In this document: positions 17,359 to 26,338 of the stretch, piece by piece
How positions within the stretch are numbered: the first letter of the stretch is position 1
Layout: every line of letters starts with the position of its first letter
Translations under genes and position numbers: made by a program
Notes under the pieces: generated by a model
What the model was told of the DNA's origin: nothing
The model's database searches: none
The model's input: the letters and a program-made list of their open reading frames with translations, nothing else
Origin: Verrucomicrobiota bacterium
Lineage (GTDB): Bacteria; Verrucomicrobiota; Lentisphaeria; JABSQK01; JAJFLO01
Reading direction: 5' to 3'
Length of the DNA: 59,798 bases
Assembly: GCA_021772615.1 (NCBI GenBank)
Contig: JAJFLQ010000143.1
Coordinates: forward strand, 1 to 59,798

Positions 17359-19206
17359 TCAATCGAACTGCTTATCGTAAAGCTGTTTATAACGACCATC
17401 CTGAGCCAGCAAGTCGGCATGTGTTCCCGATTCGACGATTGCGCCACTATCCATAACGAAAATTCGATGTGCATTTTTCACGGTACTCAATCGATGGGCA
17501 ATAGCAAACACGGTACGATTCTTCATCAAGCGATCGAGCGCTTCGGTGATCATCTGTTCGGTCACTGTGTCCAGCGCGCTGGTCGCCTCATCCAGAATGA
17601 GAATTTCCGGATTTCTCAGGACAACCCTGGCGATGGCGAGCCGCTGTTTTTCTCCGCCGCTCAACTTAAACCCCTTGTCGCCGACACGATGCTCGTAACC
17701 GTCCGGGTTCGAGACAATGAATTCATGAATATTGGCGAGCCGCGCTGCATTCTCCACCTGTTCGTCGGTAGCATCCGGCGAACCATAAATAATATTTTGA
17801 CGTATGGTCGTATTGAAGATCACGGTCTCCTGCGTCACGACGCCAATCAACGACCGTAAGTCCGCAATCTTGATGCTGCGCATGTCGATCCCGTCCATCG
17901 TCACGGATCCGGACGTGGGATCGTAGAAACGTGCCAGCAGATTGGCGATGGTAGATTTTCCCGACCCCGTCTCGCCTACAAACGCAATCAAATGTCCCTT
18001 TCCGATTTCGAACGAAACCTGCTTTACCGCGAACGCAGTGTTATCGCCGTAGTCAAAACCGACGTTGTTGAAGCGGACACCTGTGTCGAATGCGTGCTTA
18101 CGCACCGGCGGATCGGCTTCCGGTATCGAGGTATCGATTTGCAAAAGCTCGAAAATACGTTCCGCAGCCGCAATGCTCCGCTGCAGGTAACTGTAGACCT
18201 TCACCAGACGCTTGATCGGTGAGTATGCCAAACCTGCAGCTCCGGCCATCGGCACGATCTGACTAAGCGAAAAGCCGCCGACATAGCAGTACACCAGGAA
18301 TCCGCAGATACAGAGCACAGACACGAATTCCATCAACGGCGTCATCAACAACTCCGCGCGTAGTGCCTTGATCACAAGACGGAAATATTGGTGCGACAAC
18401 GCGTGAAACCGACGCTCTTCCTCGGCTTCGGTGTGGAACGCCTTTACGGCCCGAATACCGGTAAAATTCTCGTACATCCGGGATATCAGGTCGGACACAC
18501 GACTCAATGATCGTTTTGTGTACTGGCGAATGCGACGTCCGAGTATGGCGATCGGCAGGATCGTAAGCGGCATCACCAGAAACATCACAAGCGGTAAAGC
18601 ATAAATCTCGTTGCGTATCGAGAATGCAATGATAAAAATCACAGCCGCCACCAGTTCCATCGGCGCCCGTGTAAGGTCCTCGACCGAATTGCTCACCGCG
18701 CCCTGAACACTCGCCGTATCGTTCACACATCGACCGATCAATTGACCGATGTCCTTCTGGCTGTAGAATGCCAGCGACTGCCGTTGAAGCGATGAAAATA
18801 TATCGTTTCGCAAGTCTGTAATCACGCGTCCGCCTACCCAGCGCATACAGTAGCGGTTGACATAATTCGCAACCGACTTCAGGAAGACGAACATCACGAT
18901 CACCACGGCACTGATCACGATGAACTGCCACGTCATGGCGCCGCTTGCTTCGATAACCGGTATATCGAAATACGCCGCGACCCGTTCGACCACACCGGGT
19001 TCCGAATCGGCATCAACACTATCGCTCGCGTCATCGCTATGATCTGTCGCCGAGGTCTCGAACGGCTTTATGAGATCCTCCGAAAAATGCAGAACGCCAA
19101 AGAGCGAACCACCGGACAGGAAACCGGCGATGATGCCGACAATCAACCGTGCTCTGTATGGCGCCAGGTAGCGTACCAGTTCGAGATAAATTCGTAATGA
19201 CTTCAT
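17359..19206 (-). CDS. msbA: ABC exporter, MsbA-like (LPS/lipid flippase)
   Basis: 615 residues from ATG 19206. An N-terminal six-helix ABC membrane domain is followed by an ATPase: Walker A GETGSGKSTIANLL, signature LSGGEKQRLAIARVVL, Walker B ILILDEATSALD, switch AIAHRLST. It is a half-transporter expected to dimerise. An acidic insertion of about 45 residues (FETSATDHSDDASDSVDADS and beyond) sits in the first periplasmic loop. It overlaps the WaaP-like kinase gene by 4 bp (ATGA at 19203-19206), which strongly suggests lipid A-core export. Other lipid or peptide exporters of this family cannot be excluded. Confidence 0.85.
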   Translation of the reverse strand: MKSLRIYLELVRYLAPYRARLIVGIIAGFLSGGSLFGVLHFSEDLIKPFETSATDHSDDASDSVDADSEPGVVERVAAYFDIPVIEASGAMTWQFIVISAVVIVMFVFLKSVANYVNRYCMRWVGGRVITDLRNDIFSSLQRQSLAFYSQKDIGQLIGRCVNDTASVQGAVSNSVEDLTRAPMELVAAVIFIIAFSIRNEIYALPLVMFLVMPLTILPIAILGRRIRQYTKRSLSRVSDLISRMYENFTGIRAVKAFHTEAEEERRFHALSHQYFRLVIKALRAELLMTPLMEFVSVLCICGFLVYCYVGGFSLSQIVPMAGAAGLAYSPIKRLVKVYSYLQRSIAAAERIFELLQIDTSIPEADPPVRKHAFDTGVRFNNVGFDYGDNTAFAVKQVSFEIGKGHLIAFVGETGSGKSTIANLLARFYDPTSGSVTMDGIDMRSIKIADLRSLIGVVTQETVIFNTTIRQNIIYGSPDATDEQVENAARLANIHEFIVSNPDGYEHRVGDKGFKLSGGEKQRLAIARVVLRNPEILILDEATSALDTVTEQMITEALDRLMKNRTVFAIAHRLSTVKNAHRIFVMDSGAIVESGTHADLLAQDGRYKQLYDKQFD

Positions 19207-20030
19207 GTCAGATTTCTTAGTACTTTCAGCCGCGATTCGGGATAACCATGAGCGCGATACATGGCGACGGCGCGACGACATACGGCGCGCCAGAATCCGC
19301 CTTCAGACTGCATGACCTCGCGGAAGGGGCGATCGCGATATATTTCGACGAATCGTACGAGATCGCGAAGCACAATGCCGCTCCCCAGACTCGAGAACAG
19401 TAACCCCGACAAGTCCTTAACGAGCCAACGTCGCCCGGTGCGACGCCGCAGTTGCGCCCGATGGAGATCGACGAGATACAATAGTGGCGGTTCAACGGCT
19501 GCCGTACCGGATTTCTTTGCCAAAAGGAAATGGCAGAGATAATAATCGCGATGGTTCATTCCGCTTTCGTGCAACCGTCTGGAGATGCCGGCAACGGCCC
19601 GAACCAACGCCGACTTGACCCGGGCGGGCGGCGGCGTTTCGTACCAATCGGCCGTATAGGCTTCCAGGCTAATGTTCGGACCGATATCCTCGGTGATAAT
19701 GAACGAGCGTTGCTGTGCCGGATTCCGTCCTTGAACCCCGAACGCAACCGGCGTCATCGTGAGTATGCCCACCTTGTTCAGGTGCCTTATGGCCCGCCAC
19801 TCCGTCATCGCGCCGATCACTGGCCGCCTCGCACGGACAAGGTCCCGGAGTATCTCGCCCCATCCCACCCCCAAGTGACGTTTCATATAGTAACGCGTCG
19901 TGTCACGACAGAACGTTATCGTCCTGCGATTTTTTACATGTCGTAACACCTCTCCCTCGATGACCAGAAAGTCTTCAAGCGAGCGCTCGCCGGCAAATAC
20001 GGAGACATAGGCTTCGCGGACATAAATCAT
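19203..20030 (-). CDS. LPS core heptose kinase, WaaP/RfaP family
   Basis: 275 residues of the Kdo/WaaP kinase family. The kinase-like catalytic loop is GMNHRDYYLCHFLL (about residues 163-176), nearly the RfaP motif HRDFYLCHFLL, and the Mg-binding Asp is in LYLVDLHRAQLRRR. An N-terminal region with YYMKRHLGVGWGEILRDL carries the likely ATP-binding Lys. RfaP phosphorylates heptose I of the inner core on the cytoplasmic face. Its stop overlaps the msbA start. No other LPS glycosyltransferases are present in the window. Confidence 0.82.
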   Translation of the reverse strand: MIYVREAYVSVFAGERSLEDFLVIEGEVLRHVKNRRTITFCRDTTRYYMKRHLGVGWGEILRDLVRARRPVIGAMTEWRAIRHLNKVGILTMTPVAFGVQGRNPAQQRSFIITEDIGPNISLEAYTADWYETPPPARVKSALVRAVAGISRRLHESGMNHRDYYLCHFLLAKKSGTAAVEPPLLYLVDLHRAQLRRRTGRRWLVKDLSGLLFSSLGSGIVLRDLVRFVEIYRDRPFREVMQSEGGFWRAVCRRAVAMYRAHGYPESRLKVLRNLT

Positions 20031-20383
20031 CGAGTATTACGTGAGATTGGCCGCAGCACAGTCGCGGCGCCGGCGCGCATGCGAGGATACATCATGACCG
20101 ATACACATAACATGCCAATCATCGCCGAACAGGCAAGCTTGTCGTCAAGCCGACGATTCCGGTCATCCGACAGAGACCGACGTGGACAGCCATGGTATGC
20201 GACATCCCATAATTTTGCGAGACGATAATACATTTGGCCAACAAGCATGGGGGTTGGGGTTCCGTGGCGCGTGACGCTTGTGACCGTTCGAAACAGCGGT
20301 GGCCACCGTCGATTTCTGGCAAAAAAGTAACCAGGCTCCCGCAACGGGACCAGGATTTGTCTGGCTGGCCGGGCAAGACCCAC
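20027..20383 (-). CDS. Doubtful ORF overlapping the start of the WaaP-like gene
   Basis: A GTG-start frame of 118 residues whose TGA overlaps the kinase ATG (ATGA at 20027-20030), the same coupling seen for several genuine gene pairs here. The protein is Arg-rich with one hydrophobic patch (ACSAMIGMLCVSVMMYPRM). I recognise no family, and a competing frame of 85 residues covers the same bases. It may be a decayed gene or leader sequence. Confidence 0.22.
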   Translation of the reverse strand: MGLARPARQILVPLREPGYFFARNRRWPPLFRTVTSVTRHGTPTPMLVGQMYYRLAKLWDVAYHGCPRRSLSDDRNRRLDDKLACSAMIGMLCVSVMMYPRMRAGAATVLRPISRNTR

Positions 20384-20736
20384 TACCCAGCCTGGAATGG
20401 CTGAATTACTAAAACCATGCGATAAATGTATGTCGATGACCGAACGGTTGCAATGACTTCACGCATTATACGACAGTGACGTGCGGGCGAGGTCAAGAAA
20501 ACGTGTCATTGCGGACCGTAACGCTACGAAGATAATGATGCCGTTCGATGCAATCTCGGCGGCGCGGCCCTCGCGAATGGCCGACAATGGGGCGTACTTA
20601 CCGCCGTACCAGCAACAATGCCGCAGCTATGGCAGTGACCTTAACGTGTTTAAAGATAGCGACTTGAGCAAAAACGCGTAAACACAGCAAGGCACGAAGA
20701 CCAACCGCGCGCAGTGCCCGCATTCGTATTCCAGTT
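20384..20736 (-). other. Intergenic region, no gene seen
   Basis: About 350 bp between the WaaP operon and the NTT-fusion gene. The arms GTGTTTA (near 20648) and TAAACAC (near 20680) could form a long-looped stem. No RNA gene or promoter could be identified. Confidence 0.35.
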
Positions 20737-20758
20737 CACAGGCTCCTGGCAGCCTGTG
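20737..20758 (-). terminator. Hairpin immediately after the NTT-fusion gene
   Basis: CACAGGCT-N6-AGCCTGTG is a perfect 8-6-8 inverted repeat starting directly after the stop codon (20759). There is no U-tract, so it is either a transcript-stabilising stem, a weak terminator or a dispersed palindromic repeat. Confidence 0.5.
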
Positions 20759-23700
20759 CTATTGCGTCGGCAGGTCATCGGGCGCAAAACGTCGATACGT
20801 CGACTTGCTGCGCCGGTCGAGAACCGCTGTTTCGCGGTAAATCTGGCTCTTTTGCGCCGATGTGAGTTTGCTCAACGTCGCACGAAGACGTTGGCTCAAC
20901 GTCGAAAATAACGAGAACGCGATCTTCGGGCGTGCCAGAAGAAGGCCTTGAAAATCGGCTCGTGTGATCATGAGCAATTTGGCATCTTTCTGTACGACAA
21001 CGCTTGCGGAACGCGGCTGGCTGTCCAGAATCGCCATCTCGCCGAAGCAGTCGCGTTCCTGCAATATGGCAAGTGTTACGGCCTTCGCTCCACCAGTCAC
21101 CACCCGGACGCTTCCGGACTCGATGAGGTACAGAGCGTCGCCCTCGTCATTGACCTCGAATATGGTCTGCCCGGATGAGATTTCGACTTGCTTGGTGATC
21201 TCACTGATATAGTGGAGATCGCTTCCGTCCACATCGCTGAACAACGGCACGCTTCGCAAGAACAGCATTCGTTGCATATTAATTGCCAATTTGCCCACCT
21301 CCTTTCTATCGAATACCCCGCTAATATCCACACCAAACTTGTGCAGAGCCATGTAAATATTGTGTTTTACCAGATGATCCCGTCGCAATGGAGCCCGACC
21401 GGCCGACAGCACGAGTGCCAGATGGGAGTCACTGCACACCTGCGAGCTTTTGTGAGCCGTCTTGAGCGTCTGCAACTTCGGCATCAGCGCCTCAACTTGC
21501 AATTCACCGATGCTGTAGACCACGCAGGCGCGGATCCAGTCGTCGTCATGTATATCAAGCAGCTCGGAGAGAATCTTCTCCGGATTTTCCTCGTCTATGG
21601 TCTTACCTCGCTCTGCTGCTTCTTCCTCCAGCAGCACAACGAAGTTTTTCGCTTCCGGACAACTGCCCTCAAGGACCTCAAGCGCTTCAGCGCGCTTGCG
21701 CCGGTCCGAGCTGTCGAGATTTGATGCAGCCGTGCGGATTACCTTGGGATCAGAAAGGATCTCGAGGTACTTGAGAATGATATGCTGCCGTTTCGCACTC
21801 AAACGCTGCAAGCCGTCGATCAAGAGGTACAGATCGCGTTGGCGCGGTATCGCGCGGAGCCGGTGCACTGCCATAAGGTCGCGTCGCAATTCGGCGACAC
21901 GTTCCAGGAAAAAGGCCGTGAGTTTGCGCATCAATTCGTAGGACACGTGCCGCTGCAACCGGAGCCGCGCCTGCGTATCGAGAAAGGATGTCTTGGGAAA
22001 CATGATGAGTGTAATAGTACTGATAGCAACAAGTTCCAGGTCCAGCGGCACGCGCGTCCGTTCGAGATAGGCGATAAGTTCGGCGATACTGGAGACGCTC
22101 TCAAGGCGTCCCAGACAGCGAATGACATTAATGCAAATATCGTGACTGATATCCTCTGCCTTCAGGCTCTCGTGCAACGGATCCATCGCCGTCACTCCAA
22201 GCGCGGCGATCGCGTCCATTGCCGCGTGCTGAAAGCGGTTGTCGTCCAAGAAGGCGATCAGCGTTGGCACAACGCGGGCATCGCCGGTGCTGCCACACGC
22301 CGTTATGACCTGCTGAAGCACCGTCTCTTCTTCGGACCGCGCCAATGTCAGCAGGACGTCAAACAAGTCGGCAGTATAGACTTCGCCGATGATATATGCA
22401 GCAGATGCGCGCGCCTCCGGGTCGCGGTCACGCGCCATGTCCAGCAACATCGCATAGGCTTCGTTGTAGAGGCTTTCCTCGGAGGACCGCGGTGCACCGC
22501 CGATACAGCTAATAACGGTTTCCGTACGGACTTCGATAGCGTTGCTGTCACCTATATACGGACGCATGTCTGTGGTAAAGTCGTCGTCGCCGATCTTGCG
22601 AATCGCACGAATCGCAGCGGCACGAATCGCGGATGAATCAGATGCCAGCAGTTTTCGTAGCGGTCCCAGTGCCTGCGTTTCACGTAGATCCCCGACGATC
22701 GCCATGATCTTCAGTTGTATCGTGTGTCCGGCATCGGGAAGGATGTCACATAATTGACGGCCGAGGCCGGGATGTTCGTTTTCTTCGAGCAGGTCCAGCG
22801 CGAACATCGCGACGTCCTTGTCGGAAGAGATAACGGACTCGACCAGAATCTCGGTAGCGTGTGAATCTTTCAACCGGCTCAATGCCGATACGGCCGAGCC
22901 GCGCAAATCCGGGTCCGTCGAACCCAGATTGTTAATCAGAGCATGAAGGTAATCGAACTTTATATCGCGTGCCTTGACGAGCCACGACAACGAGAGCGCG
23001 AACGTCACGACAGAAATGACCACAAATGACGTCTGCGAGTGCTCCAGAACAAGCAGCGACACGCCTGCCAGAATGATGCAAAGCGGTTCTACTGTGCCGG
23101 AAATGAACGCCCGCGCCTGCCCGCGGAGCTCGTTTGGCACCGCATTATACAGCAGACGGGTTGCGGACTCACCCACGGAGTCGTAGACCGCGTCATCGCT
23201 AAGCTTTGTAAAGATTGCAGACAACGGTCGGAAGTGAAACAGATTCTGAATCGGTATCGGTGTGGCTACGTTTCGCAACACCAGAAACGCCGTGCCGATC
23301 GTCGTGACTACCGGATTTACCAGAACGGTATAGCCAACACCAAAACGGTTCAGCAATCGACCGGTAACCGAGACCTGTAGAACAAATCCCAAAAGCGCAA
23401 CCAATGCATAGAAGATACCAAGGAAACCGGTTAGCTCGTCCTTTTCGACGAAAACTTCATCGATCGCGATGAAGAATTGGTACTCGATAAAGTAGGTGAC
23501 CATCCACATGGGCACGGAGATATACGTGAGCGTTCGAATAATCGGCAGTTTCCATATCTGGCCGATGCCGGCGAACAGTCCGACCGGCGCTTCGTCGTCG
23601 AATGTGGCATCGACCGTCTGCCATGCGCTTGCGACGGTGTGCCGCACCAGCCGCGTCAACGGCACTGCAGCAAGCAGTGTGAGTGCCCAGAAGAGGAAAA

Positions 23701-24229
23701 TGTTTTCCGTACCAATAACTCCGACAACGATCCGTGTTGTGCCGCCGCCGAGGATGCCGCCAATCAGCCCCATCCCACCGATCACCGGAAAGTTTCGTTT
23801 GCCCTCACGCGGATCAAAAATATCCGTGGCATACGTCCAGAAATGCATATCGAGAGCGACCAGCCAGATCACCTCGGCAAAACTGAAAAGTACGAACGGC
23901 AACCATACGAATTCATAGGGAATGAGAAGCCAGAAGAAAAGCAACATCCCGCTGAAAAAAACCAACTGTGCAACAAGAAACCGAGAGCGACCGATACGAT
24001 CGACGACCCGCGAATATCCCATCGATATCAACAGGATCAGTACGGAATTGAGGATGTACATGATTGGAAGCTTCGACGGGCCCACTTCCTTGATAAAAAA
24101 AGCGTCGCGCCCGGCCATCCCCATACCCCAGCCGAACATTAACACGAAGTAAAGCGCACCCATGGATGCTAAACGCGGTAGTTCGCGATCCGACACACCC
24201 AATAGCGCTATAACTCTGTCTCTTGTCAT
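20759..24229 (-). CDS. NTT-type nucleotide transporter fused to HEAT repeats and a cyclic-nucleotide-binding domain
   Basis: About 1156 residues in three parts. Residues 1-430 form a 10-12 helix transporter like NTT/TLC nucleotide translocases (MAGRDAFFIKEVGPSKLPIM, then LLISMGYSRVVDRIGRSRFL). Residues 440-970 are HEAT-like helical repeats (LRGSAVSALSRLKDSHATEI; IRAAAIRAIRKIGDDD). The last ~150 residues are a cyclic-nucleotide-binding domain whose phosphate cassette is intact: FGEMAILDSQPRSASVV, with the Glu and Arg that contact cyclic phosphate. Fused NTTs of this kind are known in free-living bacteria, but their substrates are not settled. The sequence suggests transport or scaffolding gated by cAMP/cGMP. 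ATG 24229 is preferred to GTG 24271. Confidence 0.82.
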   Translation of the reverse strand: MTRDRVIALLGVSDRELPRLASMGALYFVLMFGWGMGMAGRDAFFIKEVGPSKLPIMYILNSVLILLISMGYSRVVDRIGRSRFLVAQLVFFSGMLLFFWLLIPYEFVWLPFVLFSFAEVIWLVALDMHFWTYATDIFDPREGKRNFPVIGGMGLIGGILGGGTTRIVVGVIGTENIFLFWALTLLAAVPLTRLVRHTVASAWQTVDATFDDEAPVGLFAGIGQIWKLPIIRTLTYISVPMWMVTYFIEYQFFIAIDEVFVEKDELTGFLGIFYALVALLGFVLQVSVTGRLLNRFGVGYTVLVNPVVTTIGTAFLVLRNVATPIPIQNLFHFRPLSAIFTKLSDDAVYDSVGESATRLLYNAVPNELRGQARAFISGTVEPLCIILAGVSLLVLEHSQTSFVVISVVTFALSLSWLVKARDIKFDYLHALINNLGSTDPDLRGSAVSALSRLKDSHATEILVESVISSDKDVAMFALDLLEENEHPGLGRQLCDILPDAGHTIQLKIMAIVGDLRETQALGPLRKLLASDSSAIRAAAIRAIRKIGDDDFTTDMRPYIGDSNAIEVRTETVISCIGGAPRSSEESLYNEAYAMLLDMARDRDPEARASAAYIIGEVYTADLFDVLLTLARSEEETVLQQVITACGSTGDARVVPTLIAFLDDNRFQHAAMDAIAALGVTAMDPLHESLKAEDISHDICINVIRCLGRLESVSSIAELIAYLERTRVPLDLELVAISTITLIMFPKTSFLDTQARLRLQRHVSYELMRKLTAFFLERVAELRRDLMAVHRLRAIPRQRDLYLLIDGLQRLSAKRQHIILKYLEILSDPKVIRTAASNLDSSDRRKRAEALEVLEGSCPEAKNFVVLLEEEAAERGKTIDEENPEKILSELLDIHDDDWIRACVVYSIGELQVEALMPKLQTLKTAHKSSQVCSDSHLALVLSAGRAPLRRDHLVKHNIYMALHKFGVDISGVFDRKEVGKLAINMQRMLFLRSVPLFSDVDGSDLHYISEITKQVEISSGQTIFEVNDEGDALYLIESGSVRVVTGGAKAVTLAILQERDCFGEMAILDSQPRSASVVVQKDAKLLMITRADFQGLLLARPKIAFSLFSTLSQRLRATLSKLTSAQKSQIYRETAVLDRRSKSTYRRFAPDDLPTQ

Positions 24230-24563
24230 CTTAGCCAAGTTAATATGATACCGCGGGACCCGCCGGCGCACAGACCATTGACACCATCACCAAGCATACT
24301 ATACTTCGACGTATGGGTTGAAACAGGAACCCCCAGTTATGGGAGCTACGGGGCAAGGGAGTTAGCCGATCAGGCCGTCCATGGTGTCCATCCTACACCC
24401 GCTACGAACGTATTCTGAGATCACGATTATACAAGAGAATCTTTTCCTGACAACGTGGCTGCCGCGGCACGCGATGGTTCACAAAGTCAACAGCGATCAA
24501 TCCGACCGGAATTCCCGGAAACTGGCGTGATTTTTCCGGAGACCGCGGTATGATGTAATCGAC
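24230..24563 (+). other. Intergenic region with a strong promoter and possible structured RNA
   Basis: A 250-bp transcribed leader is implied between the promoter at 24278-24305 and the next gene. It holds GGGTT-N8-AACCC near 24314, CCC-N6-GGG near 24332 and GGTGT-N7-ACACC near 24383, which may fold. No known riboswitch or small-RNA class was matched. Confidence 0.3.
24278..24305 (+). promoter_or_regulatory. Sigma-70-type promoter
   Basis: TTGACA and TATACT are separated by 16 bp. The -35 is perfect and the -10 is one base off consensus (TATAAT). The predicted start near 24312 is about 250 bp upstream of the small membrane protein gene, so the transcript has a long leader or is itself an RNA gene. 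Confidence 0.45.
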
Positions 24564-24821
24564 ATGGCCAAAGACAGCGACAAACAAAATAAAGGTCAAC
24601 CGGAAGACGATGCCCGCGGGCATCCCTTTTTGATCGGCTGTATCATCGGATTGCTGATTGGCATAGCAATCGGCTGGTGCTCGCGGCCACCGTCGTCATT
24701 TCCCCTGGAAGACCTGAAAAAGGCGACCGAAGAAAAGTTCATTGAGCGCAAGGACGAGGCCCGCGAAGAATTGGCGGACTTTGCAGAGAATTTAGCGAAG
24801 AAACTCCGGCGCAAGCGGTGA
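24564..24821 (+). CDS. Small single-pass membrane protein
   Basis: 85 residues: a charged N-terminus (MAKDSDKQNKGQPEDDARG), one transmembrane helix with small residues (FLIGCIIGLLIGIAIGWCS, residues 22-40), and a long charged helix (DLKKATEEKFIERKDEAREE, LADFAENLAKKLRRKR). The arrangement resembles YtxH-like envelope proteins, which have one N-terminal helix and a charged helical tail. No specific function can be given. It is on the plus strand, convergent with the acylphosphatase gene 58 bp away. Confidence 0.65.
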   Translation: MAKDSDKQNKGQPEDDARGHPFLIGCIIGLLIGIAIGWCSRPPSSFPLEDLKKATEEKFIERKDEAREELADFAENLAKKLRRKR

Positions 24822-24879
24822 TACGGCGAACCCCTGAATTCAACGTCCACGGGCCGTGTCATGCGCAAGGGGCGGGGCT

Positions 24880-25179
24880 TCAGTGTCGTATCGTAAACGA
24901 CGTCCCATCGCACTGAGCGGCGATCTTCTGCTCACACACTTCAGCTACCCGTGCCATACTCGGTCCATCCCGCAAGGCGAGGACAAATTGGCGCAACGCA
25001 GCCGGAGCACCCTCAACTTCTGCTTCAACTGAGCCGTCGCTACAGTTACGAACCCAACCCACGAGTTCAAGTGCCGCGGCTTGCCTGCAGCAGAAGAATC
25101 GATACCCTACACCTTGCACGCGCCCCTTGGCAATCAGGTGTAAGCGTGTGCGTGCATCTGCATCTCGTCGATTGTCCAT
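24880..25179 (-). CDS. acyP: Acylphosphatase
   Basis: About 99 residues from ATG 25179, the usual length. The signature is present with both catalytic residues: GRVQGVGYRFF carries the active-site Arg, and GWVRNCSDGSVEAEVEG the Asn. The beta-alpha-beta fold ends in DGTSFTIRH. It hydrolyses acyl-phosphates such as acetyl-phosphate or carbamoyl-phosphate in the cytoplasm. A longer frame to 25260 adds unconserved residues, so I use the internal ATG. It is monocistronic. Confidence 0.9.
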   Translation of the reverse strand: MDNRRDADARTRLHLIAKGRVQGVGYRFFCCRQAAALELVGWVRNCSDGSVEAEVEGAPAALRQFVLALRDGPSMARVAEVCEQKIAAQCDGTSFTIRH

Positions 25180-25249
25180 CTCAATCCCGGTAGGAAATAA
25201 CGCTCCTCGTGCAACTCTGTTGGTTTTTGAATACCGCACATCACATAGT

Positions 25250-25271
25250 TTTGAGGCCAATTGGCCTCAAA
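25250..25271. repeat. 22-bp perfect palindrome between acylphosphatase and fructokinase
   Basis: TTTGAGGCCAA is followed immediately by its exact reverse complement. It lies in the 250-bp region between the divergent genes acyP and the ROK kinase. The arms TTGGTTT (near 25219) and AAACCAA (25269-25275) extend the symmetry. LacI-type operators are palindromic, and ROK genes are often under such control, so an operator is a reasonable hypothesis. Confidence 0.5.
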
Positions 25272-25429
25272 CCAACCCATAGACATTGGCGAAGAGCCGT
25301 ACATCACAATGGAAGCCACGGAATATACCGTAAATTTCGCAAACAACGTAACGTCACGATGTGCGGACGCGCAAATCGACCGGACATTTTTAATACGCCG
25401 CAACACATAGACGAACACAGAGGTGAAAC

Positions 25430-26338
25430 ATGAAGACTGTCCGCTTTGGCGTCGACCTCGGCGGCACGAAGATAGAGGTCGCCGCTCTGGACGCAAACGG
25501 CCGGTTCGTCGCTCGCGAACGAACCGCGACCCCGTCACACAGCTACACTGCCATTGTAACAACCATTCGGGATATGATACTCGGATTGGAACAGCAACGA
25601 AACATGAGCGGCACAGTGGGTGTGGCGATGCCGGGTGCTTTGTCGCCTGCGACCGGCGTGATCAAGAACGCCAACACAACGTGTATGATCGGTCGACCAT
25701 TCGACCAGGATTTGAGCGACGCGTTGGAGCGCCCGGTTCGACTCTGCAACGATGCCGACGGCTTCGCGCTGTCCGAGGCAGTCGACGGCGCTGCTGCGGG
25801 TTGTCGCGTCGTATTTGGCGTGATCATCGGTACCGGTGTAGGTGGCGGCATTGTGATCGATGCGTCGGTACTGGGCGGCGCCAATGGAATCGCCGGCGAG
25901 TGGGGGCACAACGCCCTCCCCTGGCCCAACGCTCTCGAAAGGCCCGGACCGTTGTGCTACTGCGGCAAACGCGGCTGTATCGAGACATTTCTATCCGGTC
26001 CAGGCCTCGCCGACGACCATCGAAGGACAACGGGGGACAGTCTGTCATCGGCCGACATCGCTATACTCGCCGACGGCGGAGAAATCAACGCAACTGCATC
26101 GATGGCACGATACTGCGACCGCCTGGCGCGCGCACTTGCAGGCGTAATCAACATCGTCGATCCCGACGCGATCGTTCTCGGCGGCGGCGTGTCGAATATT
26201 GCGATGCTGTACCGGGATGTGCCGCGCATTTGGTCGCGATATGTCTTCTCCGATATCATCGCTACAAGACTGCTGCCCGCTACCCATGGAGACTCAAGTG
26301 GCGTACGTGGTGCGGCATGGCTCTGGCCTGCCGCTTGA
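25430..26338 (+). CDS. mak: ROK-family sugar kinase, Mak-like fructokinase
   Basis: 302 residues, closely following E. coli Mak throughout: FGVDLGGTKIEVAALD at the N-terminus (ATP phosphate site), GALSPATGVIKNANTT, LCNDADGFALSEAVDGAAAG, VIIGTGVGGGI, and the zinc site GEWGHNALPW with CYCGKRGCIETFLSG. The C-terminus PATHGDSSGVRGAAWLWP is almost Mak's own. Mak phosphorylates fructose (and more slowly mannose) in the cytoplasm. The catalytic Asp is in NDADG. It starts with an ATG after GAGGTGAAAC and is convergent with the YfiR-like gene (adjacent stops at 26338/26339). Substrate is inferred. Confidence 0.88.
   Translation: MKTVRFGVDLGGTKIEVAALDANGRFVARERTATPSHSYTAIVTTIRDMILGLEQQRNMSGTVGVAMPGALSPATGVIKNANTTCMIGRPFDQDLSDALERPVRLCNDADGFALSEAVDGAAAGCRVVFGVIIGTGVGGGIVIDASVLGGANGIAGEWGHNALPWPNALERPGPLCYCGKRGCIETFLSGPGLADDHRRTTGDSLSSADIAILADGGEINATASMARYCDRLARALAGVINIVDPDAIVLGGGVSNIAMLYRDVPRIWSRYVFSDIIATRLLPATHGDSSGVRGAAWLWPAA

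Noticed and set aside
24310..24420. Possible cyclic-di-GMP or other known riboswitch
   Set aside because: Contains a GGGGCAAGGG and GTTAGCCGA segment but lacks the conserved core bases of GEMM or other recognised classes.
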